From positions 124,001 through 188,000 of the forward strand of contig JACDTU010000009.1 of NCBI GenBank assembly GCA_022376465.1: DNA of 64,000 nucleotides, in the 5' to 3' direction. A program made the translations under genes and the position numbers. The DNA is from Cubamyces lactineus. Its lineage: Eukaryota > Basidiomycota > Agaricomycetes > Polyporales > Polyporaceae. Under the pieces are notes generated by a model. That model was not told where the DNA came from, made no database searches, and saw only the letters and a program-made list of their open reading frames with translations. Below are positions 56,957-64,000 of this stretch, in pieces (the stretch's first letter is position 1; each line of letters starts with the position of its first letter).

Positions 56957-58308
56957 TCACGCATCATCGCAAAACGACTTCTGCAAATCCCTCTCCCAGA
57001 ACCCCTCCGACCCATCCAACACCTCCACGAACTCCCTCGCCGCTGTCCCCCTCCCAAACCCCCAATGCGGCTCGAACCTCCGCCCCCACATTCCATCTGA
57101 CAAGAACCGGCGTATGCTCCGGTCGTCGAACGCCGAGACGTGCGTGACGGACTCTGCGTCGGCCTGCGCGCGCCCGCGCTGGCGCGTGCCGACGTTCAGG
57201 CTCGGGACGCCGAGGAAGGGCGTCTCGCGGATGCCGGCGCTGCTGTTCCCGACGACGGCGCTGCTGCCTTTGAGGAGGACGGAGAAGTCTGCGAAGGGCA
57301 CGCTCGCGACGCGGTGGAAGCGGCCCCGCGCGCCGGAGTTGAGATTAGGGTCGGGGTCGGGGTCGAGGTCGAGGTCGAGGTCGAGGCGGGCGAGAACGGC
57401 GCGGATGTGGTCGCTGCCGGGGTCGTTGTTCGGAGCGATGACGACGAAGGACCGCCCGCTGGCGGCGAGGGAGGCAAAGAGGTGCGCAGCCTGCGCGCCG
57501 ATCGTGTCCGTCTCGGAGGTGACGGAGTGGAAGGTGACGATACCGTACTCTGCGAAGGGAATCCCATGCCTCCGCTTGACCTCACCCAGCGTAAGCCCGC
57601 CGCCGCCACCGTCCTCTCCACCCACATGCGCGTCGAGCTCCGGCGACCCGATCGCAAACACCGTCCCAGGATCCTCCCCGAGCGCCAAGACGCGCCTCCG
57701 CGCCGCCTCGCCGCTCACGAAGTGGTACGTGCTGAGCTTCGTGCAGCAGTGGCGGTACTGCTCGTCGATCGAGCCCGAGCGCTCGCCGCCCTCGACGTGC
57801 GCGCACCGCAGCCCCGCCTGCGCGGCGACGGTGCACGCGGCGAACGCCTCGACGCGGTCGCCGTGCACGACGAGCAGGTCTGGGGGGCGCGTGCGCACTT
57901 GGGCGTGCAACGCGCGGAGCGTGCTGGCGAGGACGGAGGTTGGATGCGTGCCGGTGAGGTGGTTGTCGTGTGTGTGGATTTTCGAGTCCATGGTACTGTC
58001 CCCTGCGGCGTGCTTGAAGATCTCGTCGCCCGTGCGCCCGTACGAGTCGAGCATGTGCATGCCGGTGACGAAGAAGTCAGTCGTGTACCCTGCGGAGGCC
58101 GCTGCGTGGGCGAGGGGTGCGAGTTTGCCCCAGTCGGCGCGCGTGCCGGTCACAAATAGGAGACGTTGTTTTTGAAGCGGCTCCGGGACCGGCGATGGTG
58201 TGGACTAGGACGTGAGGAAGAAGGGAATATTAGAAAGAGATTCGCGTGTGGCTTTGGGAGACTGCTTACAACAGTAGGGCGTTGTGTGATGTCTTGCCAG
58301 TGGTTCAT
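56957..58308 (-). CDS. UDP-GlcNAc 2-epimerase, bacterial NeuC/WecB type
   Basis: Exons 58270-58308 and 56957-58204 join in phase to 428 residues. Exon 1 encodes only MNHWQDITQRPTV. The enzyme core follows: LLFVTGTRADWGKLAPLAHA, PDLLVVHGDRVEAFAACTVA, HVEGGERSGSIDEQYRHCCT with KLSTYHFVSGEAARRR after it, IVTFHSVTSETDTIGAQAAH, NNDPGSDHIRAVLARL, and VVGNSSAGIRETPFLGVPSL. These are the substrate-binding and catalytic signatures of hydrolysing or non-hydrolysing UDP-GlcNAc 2-epimerases, here closest in pattern to NeuC (GTRADW, IDE-x-x-RH). NeuC makes ManNAc plus UDP for sialic-acid-type sugars. A stretch of Asp-Leu then Asp-Pro repeats interrupts a loop at about residue 290. The family is common in bacteria and rare in fungi, so transfer is likely. 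No other sialic-acid gene is in the window. Confidence 0.88.
57351..57386. repeat. Tandem GGGGTC/GAGGTC hexanucleotide in the epimerase
   Basis: Two or three units of GGGGTC-like followed by about four of GAGGTC-like sequence, read on the minus strand as alternating Asp-Leu and Asp-Pro. In frame, so length changes would alter the protein without breaking it. Confidence 0.8.
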
Positions 58309-59344
58309 AGCGGATGCGCTGGTTGTGATTTGGGTTGCAATGCCGCTGAACAGTATGCAGAAAGTCGCGGACTTCTCATGAACATATATACCTGTTCACG
58401 AACGCTTCAGCGCCCACCGCCATCGAGTGTACCTCAGCGATTCTCAGACGACTCCGGACCATAGCGACTAACAAGCCGAACCTAGTCCAAACAGACGCAT
58501 GCGACATAGCGCTGACACCTACCACACCCTCTTGCCGCGCACTCGACATTCGCTTGGCTCTCGAATATGGGACCCACCGGCCACCGTCGGACACGGCATA
58601 CTCCATCCAACTTGAACATCGGCCGATTCTGACGACATACCTACGAACCCCGCTGGACACACTGGGCGATTCGCACAGAAACCCGCAGCCCGCAGCCTCT
58701 CTCGCCCGAGACGAGCTGTAGCAGGCTCGCCCGGACATGTTCAGGTGTTGGCTAGCATTTGCCAATGGTGCCGCACTTAACAGAGTGCTCTCCACTGAAC
58801 TCTATGCCGCCGCGACAGCTGAGCGACTACAGCTCGAGGACCCACCTCTTCTGTGGATTTAACGATCAATGGTCAGTGCTCTGCGGGCGGGTATATGAGG
58901 TTTAAGTTGAAGGGAGTAGAACGTACGCTTTTAGATCATATGCACGAGCGTCGTATATGCTTGCGCAGTAATGCCCTGCGCGACCCCCACAAAGTTCACC
59001 AATGCGCCAGCGGAAGGGCTACAGCGCCAGTACATTCATGTAAACGCCGTAGGTTGGAGCACAATGCCGAATGTAAGGGAGTGTGCATCATAGAGTTCGC
59101 TCTGCACTGCTAAGCGGGCGAGTCGGCATGTTCGACAAGTCCGAATGTAACGCATTGAGAACGCCTTCACGTGGACGGTCTCACCAGATGTTGACCAACA
59201 AACCATACGCTTCCAAGGAGGAACCCGATTCTGTGAGTATATTTGGGTCGAGAGAGCAACAGAAGAAACCCAGACGAAATAATCAACATCACAAAATCCC
59301 ATCCAACCGCCTTCGCATTCTTCCCGTCCAGCGCTTAGGCGCCT
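58309..59344. other. Intergenic, 1 kb
   Basis: Upstream of the epimerase and downstream of the first Kre9-like gene. A minus frame of 139 codons (58376-58795) has mixed composition but no motif, and I do not call it. Confidence 0.45.
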
Positions 59345-60489
59345 CTAGAGCGCAACCGCGAACGCGAACGCAGCAGCACCGAGCACGCTCACCGTGCGCA
59401 CGAGGTAGCCGTCAACAGCGAGTGTGCTCATCGCGCCGTTCGCACCGTTCGCACCCGTCGAGTTCGTGTTAGTCGAGTTGGTCGTGGTCGTGGTGGTTGT
59501 GTTCGTGTTAGCGGCGCCAGATGGGGGAGCCGAGCTTGCCGGGCTAGAACCAGAGGATGCGCCCGAGGAGCCAGTGCTGCCTTGGGTCGTGCCAGCCGCA
59601 GGCGTCGTGCCGGCAGCCGCACTCGTGTTGGCAGTCGTACCAGTGCTACCAGTAGTAGCAGCCTGGTCACCGGTGCTCGCAGTGTTACCGCCACTCAAGT
59701 ACGAGGGGGCAGCCACAGCAGTGGAAGGGTCGACAAGTTGGCCAACACCCCAAGGGATGGACTGGCCATCGGGCTGAGTCGAGTTGGCGGCAGGAGTGGT
59801 GTTACCGCTGGCATCCGCGATCGTGAAGCGGGTAGTCCAAGTGCGGTTTGTCGCAGAAGGAGAGGTGAATTGGTAGAAGTAAATGGGGGAGTTCGGGGTA
59901 ACCTATTCAATCGCAGTCAGCATTTAGAAGGCACTCAGCTGGTATACAGCAACTGATCGTGCCTCTTGCCGTGTCTCGGCAATGGCAGACAAAGGGCTGG
60001 GGAGTAGTGTACAGAACAGCTGTGTCTCGTCGCTATGGGCAGAAGGAATGTTGTGCTGAGATATAACGTCGCAGGCAGCATTCCCTGCGATTTGGGAAGC
60101 ACCACTGGTAGACCCCAGCACAGGGGGGCTGGGATGGCCACAGATATGAGACAGAGAAGTACTAACCTGGGGGCAATCATAGCTGTAAGAGGTCTTGGTC
60201 GCATCAGTACCATCGAGCGTCGCAACAGCTAGATGGCACAGATGAGCATCGAGGACATTCTGAAGAAATAGGCAGGCATACTAGTGATGTGGATCATGTT
60301 CCAGTTGTCGCCGGACATGAGCTCGACGTTCATCTCTTTCCAAGTCCCAGAGGTGTCTACATCCCAAGTAAAGGTGCACTGGCCGCCTTCCTTGAAGACG
60401 TCGCCCGGACCGGGTGCGGTGGGGGTAGGGTCAGCCCGCACGACGGCAGAGCCTGCAAGAAGAGCAACAAGGCCAGCGTATGCGAACAT
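59345..60489 (-). CDS. Kre9/Knh1-like GPI-anchored wall protein, paralogue 1
   Basis: Exons 60282-60489, 60167-60228 and 59345-59902 join in phase to 275 residues. The signal peptide MFAYAGLVALLAGSAVVRAD precedes a Kre9/Knh1-type N-terminal domain with PTAPGPGDVFKEGGQCTFTW, MNVELMSGDNWNMIHIT, VATLDGTDATKTSYSYDCPQ, VTPNSPIYFYQF and TWTTRFTIADASG. A Ser/Thr/Ala/Asn-rich stretch, probably heavily O-glycosylated, leads to a hydrophobic C-terminus (VLGAAAFAFAVAL), the GPI-attachment pattern. Known family link: beta-1,6-glucan assembly and cell-wall surface. The second intron is 264 bases, long for this genome, against 80 in the paralogue at 62501-63535. Confidence 0.88.
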
Positions 60490-60913
60490 TGTGAGCAGTG
60501 TTTTCGGCGATCGTTCGCGGTGAAGGTAGGGTATTTGAGCTGGCAGAAATTTCAAACATTCAATACATGGACCAGTCAGACATTGAGCGTGCATGTCGAG
60601 ACATACCGTGTTATTGAGCGAGAACGCTGAACCAACAAGCCAAAAAGAGCGACAAGTCAAAGGAGGGACGGCAGCAAAGACCGCAGTGGATGTAGAGGAC
60701 AGTGGGAGATGGGGGAGACGTCGAGGAGGACGAGATGGAGGGAGGAAAGCAACAAGGCACGGTCTAGCACGGCCGCCCAGGGATACAGGCGTCTATGAGG
60801 GCGCCTGTCTGTCCACGCCCACATGGCTATGGCAGCTGTCGATCACAACGCTTGCTGAACCTAATTATATCCAAGCTCTCTTCAAGTCCTACTACTCGAG
60901 ATCAGCTTGAAGC
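60490..60913. other. Divergent promoter Kre9-like 1 / F-box gene
   Basis: 424 bases between opposite start codons. It carries both promoters. No further feature supported. Confidence 0.5.
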
Positions 60914-62083
60914 ATGGAGAGTTGTCCACCAGAGATACTCGACCACATCTTTGCCTATGCATGCACCGACGATGGCCACACAGGCCGTGCTCTCGCCCTT
61001 GTCTCACACACGATCCGCGAAACATCGAGGCGTCGTGCTCTGCAGTCCGTCGCTCTGTACGGCCACGTTCAGATACAGGCCTTCCTCAAATTCTTGGACC
61101 AACGCACGCCATCCGATAACCAGGTATCCCATCTTTTCCTCACCGACCACACACCCACGACCGTAATCGACGACCCAATAAGTCAGGCGGAGCTCTGGAC
61201 GCGCGAGCGCATTCTCAAGGAGCAATATCCTCCCGTTCGTTTCTCTCGATGGGACTCATCCACGCCGATCATACGGCTTCTGACCACGGTCGGTCCACAT
61301 CTCAGCACACTCACACTCCTTCTCTTTGACGCCTATGATGGCTGTAATATCCTTGCAACTACGCTACCTCTCTGTAGACTCAACGAGCTCACCGTACACT
61401 GCTCCACGCTACAGGCTTCCCCTGGGTTCGCAATGATGCCACCATGCACCACTCTCCGCCGTTTGCATATTGTATCGGACTGTCCACAAAACATCCAACC
61501 GTGGGGGAAGGAGACGCCGCTGGAGAATGTCTCTCACATGGCACCCTGTTTGACCCACCTGCGCGTCTCAAGGTTGAGGCCCTACCACCTCTCCACCAGA
61601 GTTTACTTGCGAATCGCGATAAAGAAGCTACTTGGAATCGACTACGGCACATTAGCGAGATGTTACTGCGGCGAGCGCCGGGCACTAGTGACGCTACCTC
61701 CCGACCTGTTGTGCATCATCATACAGGCATCCAGCGTGACATGGTCCATGGCCAGCAATGTCGGTATTAACAGCACAATCCCACACTACTCGAGGACTGA
61801 TTTAAATTGCATTATATTGTAGCGCTCCAGCCGGCAAATAGAAGATAGTATTCGTCGCTTGGCCGGCCTTGACACTCGCAAGCGCATCTTCGTTGAGCCT
61901 TGGCCAGACTGGACCTGTGAGCTCGCCGCATACTACGAGGTCCAACTGTACATGCGCTTGAAGGACAGCTGGGAAAAGCGTATTCTCGGAGAGGAAGGGA
62001 TGTGGGAAGTGGCGCATGATCCTCCACAGGTGTCGCTTGCACCATATACTTGGCCTTTCAGGACGAGGACGAGCTCAGGCTAG
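60914..62083 (+). CDS. F-box-like protein
   Basis: The ATG at 60914 gives MESCPPEILDHIFAYACTDD, an F-box-type N-terminus (x-x-PPEI-L-x-x-I-F), then ALALVSHTIRETSRRRALQS. Leucine-rich-like segments follow (HLSTLTLLLFDAYDGCNILA, RLNELTVHCSTLQASPG, CLTHLRVSRL). The frame is clear to about 61590. The end is uncertain: the first frame runs to a stop at 61822, but a second frame (ALPPLHQSLLANRDKEATWN) and a last exon after a TAG acceptor at 61822 (DTRKRIFVEPWPDWTCELAA, YYEVQLYMRLKDSWEKRILG) look more like the usual end of mushroom F-box proteins. At least one intron or a frameshift lies between 61570 and 61825. Known role: substrate adaptor of SCF ubiquitin ligases. Substrate unknown. Confidence 0.7.
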
Positions 62084-62500
62084 TCTTCCGATCTCCCCTG
62101 CGATTGCGAGCTGTTGTACATGTAAGCCTGATAGGGTATTAATATTTTGGGTGGTGCGCGATCTTGTATCGGATCTACATTAGCCCTTCTCTGACAATGG
62201 CGGCAGCCATAACTACCGCCATGGCGCGTTTCTTCAGGTTCTCAATCTTGCAGTTTGAAGTGCTCGATTGCGTTTGAGCAGACAAACATCATATCTCACC
62301 GAGCGCTAGGTACCCCGCCCATACGGAAACTAGTGCACTTACATCCCTCTGGCAGTCGTCTTGCAAAAGGTCCACGGCGCCAGCCTCACGCTGCGATTAC
62401 TCCCAATATATACAGGTATGACGGGTATGCTTATGTATAAAGTCCGGCCCGACCGAAAAGTCGCAAAGCAACACCTCCAACACTGCCATGAACCGTCGCC
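62084..62500. other. Convergent intergenic region
   Basis: 417 bases between the end of the F-box gene and the end of the second Kre9-like gene. Nothing recognised. Confidence 0.5.
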
Positions 62501-63535
62501 TCATAATGCCACGGCGAACACCGCTGCCGTCAGCCCGAGCGCGATTCCAGCCTGACTCCAGCTCGCGCGAATTGCGTGCGCACCGTTCGTGCCATCAGTG
62601 CCAGAACCGCTGCCATTCCCCCCATTGCCAGAACCAGAGGTCCCGCTCGTAGGCGTTGACGAATCGCTGCTCGTCTGCGTCTGCGTGACCGTAACGACCG
62701 GTGTCGAGTCCCCTCCGTCCGGCGAGGATGCAGCTGTGTTGTCGGGCGCACTGCTCGTTGTGGCCGTCGCAGTGTCCGTGACATTTACCACTGTCGAGGT
62801 TCCCGTGCTAGTATCCGTCGCGCCTGTGCTCGTCGTACCAGTCGCGTTCCCGCTCGTGGTGGTAGTTGAGTTCGCCGACGCGCCGCCGTTCACCAGGTAG
62901 CTGGGCTCGGGCACGGCCTTGGATGGATCCGCGAGCTTGCCTGTGCCCCATGGGATGGCTTGGCCGTTTGGCTGGGTGCTGTTGGGTGGTGGAGTGACCT
63001 TCCCTTGCGCGTCCGCTATCGCGAAACGCGTCGTCCACATTAGCGAGCCGGGCGCGGCAGGTGAGGAGAATTGGTAGAAGTAGATGGCCGAGTTCGGATC
63101 AACCTATGTCGCGGACGCGGGTGGATAGATGATATATATTGGGTTAGGCTCGAATCGCGAGGTGCAACGGGTGAACCACTGACTTCTGGACATGGGTAGC
63201 TGAACGACGTCAAAGAGGCATCTGTCCCGTCGAACGACGCAACGGCTACAACACGGTCAGGGACCGGGGGCGAAACCGTAAGGGCAAGATCAGGATCACG
63301 TACTCGTCAAGAACACCATGTTGAAGTTGTCGCCCGTCATGAGCTCGACATCAGTCTGTTTCCACACGCCTGATGGATCCGGCGTCCACGAGAACGTGCA
63401 GTTCGCGCCCTCGTTGAACACATCGTTAGGACCCGGGGCAGTTGGCGTAACACTCCCGCTGGGGGCAGCGGCAGCGGCAGCTACGAGCCCTTGTCCGGCG
63501 AACATGTGGGAAAAGAATGCATGAAGGCCTCGCAT
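62501..63535 (-). CDS. Kre9/Knh1-like GPI-anchored wall protein, paralogue 2
   Basis: Exons 63304-63535, 63184-63245 and 62501-63103 join in phase to 298 residues. The middle exon has 62 bases, the same as in paralogue 1, and both introns fall at the same codons. The signal peptide ends near an Ala run (GLVAAAAAAPSGS). The domain reads VTPTAPGPNDVFNEGANCTF, TDVELMTGDNFNMVFLT, VASFDGTDASLTSFSYPCPE, VDPNSAIYFYQF and MWTTRFAIADAQG. A long Thr/Ser/Gly-rich stretch follows and a hydrophobic end (ALGLTAAVFAVAL) for a GPI anchor. The N-terminal domain is more conserved between the two copies than the Ser/Thr part. Confidence 0.9.
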
Positions 63536-64000
63536 GATTAAGGAAAAGGCTCTACGAGAGACCGTCAGAAAACCGTGTCACTCAGATTAGCAACAATGTA
63601 ACTCACAAGTTCACGAAAAACTGTTAGTGTTCTGGTGCGGGAGGCCAAAAAGGAAGAAGAGGGGTACGAAGGGGAAGAACGGGGGAGGAGTACTGTGAAC
63701 AGAAGCGGATGTAGCGGGAAAATAAAAGGGGAGCTGACGGGACCGCCTTTTGGCGACAGATCGCAGAACCTATGTAGTACCCGATGTGCGCGCGATACCC
63801 AGCGGCCATCCAACCACCGTGCTTCTGACTGGCCAGCCTGGCACAGCCTCGTGGGCCCGGCGCGGTTTGATCAGAGGAGCACGATATTGCATTGTTGCTG
63901 CTGTTAGCTGACGGGTAGTCGGGATCGCAAATATGGGGTTCCGCAATTCGTGCACCGCCTTGATGCGCCTTGTGATCAAGCGTACAGTTCAAAGCGCACT
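63536..64000. other. Promoter side of Kre9-like 2, to window end
   Basis: 465 bases upstream of the start codon. A purine-rich stretch at 63640-63730 is, on the coding strand, a pyrimidine-rich leader. No other gene seen. Confidence 0.5.

Noticed and set aside
57140..58159. Second plus-strand ORF of 339 codons
   Set aside because: Same reason: a shadow of the epimerase rich in Arg, Val and Glu from codon complement bias.
56793..58175. Plus-strand ORF of 460 codons
   Set aside because: Antisense to the epimerase, whose motifs are unmistakable. GC-rich coding DNA often leaves the opposite strand open; composition is Arg/Ser/Pro-rich without motifs.
1..64000. CRISPR arrays, rRNA genes, operons, bacterial promoters
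   Set aside because: None seen. Introns, TATA boxes and the tRNA intron show eukaryotic nuclear DNA, so bacterial features are not expected.

Overview
The window is nuclear DNA of a filamentous basidiomycete, most likely a wood-decay Agaricomycete such as a polypore. Genes sit close together on both strands and are cut by many short introns (mostly 47-80 bases, GT...AG, often with a CTGAC-like branch site). Coding DNA is GC-rich. Several families are typical of mushrooms: an aryl-alcohol dehydrogenase-type reductase, Ser/Thr-rich Kre9/Knh1-like GPI proteins, multi-pass membrane paralogues and an F-box protein. I built exon models by hand from reading frames, splice sites and family motifs. 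Where the phase closes exactly across all exons I give exon coordinates.

Left part (1-32.8 kb) is mostly conserved housekeeping genes: tubulin cofactor B (minus), a mitochondrial hotdog thioesterase-like protein (plus), a RING-finger protein (plus), the ESCRT-II subunit VPS25 (minus), tRNA-Asp with a short intron, a HIRIP3-like histone chaperone (minus), a long disordered protein (minus), a Ran-binding-domain protein with an N-terminal hydrophobic segment (minus), a PDI-like ER oxidoreductase (plus), a small basidiomycete protein (plus), the oligosaccharyltransferase catalytic subunit STT3 (minus) sharing a 330-base divergent promoter with a Bet1/Sft1-type SNARE (plus), a UBA-UBX protein (plus) and a large coiled-coil protein (plus). 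About 6.5-10.7 kb lies between them and holds only broken reading frames.

Middle part (32.8-47.6 kb) is accessory: a 240-base inverted-repeat element that looks like a MITE, an unassigned exon-like stretch, an aldo-keto reductase, then a tandem family of multi-pass membrane proteins with two intact copies and a third 5'-truncated relic.

Right part (47.6-64 kb): two paralogous membrane-anchored alpha/beta hydrolases flank a BAHD-like acyltransferase, which looks like a small acylation/deacylation gene cluster. A single-exon disordered protein follows, then a bacterial-type UDP-GlcNAc 2-epimerase (NeuC/WecB family), the best candidate here for horizontal transfer. The end carries two Kre9/Knh1-like GPI wall-protein paralogues with identical intron positions, on either side of an F-box gene.

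I see no complete transposon, no rRNA and no CRISPR array. The most interesting items are the epimerase, the hydrolase-acyltransferase-hydrolase cluster, the membrane-protein array with its relic, the RanBD protein with a possible membrane anchor, and several unusual splice features: a GC-AG intron, coding micro-exons of 18 and 23 bases, and a catalytic HxxxD motif that exists only after splicing.
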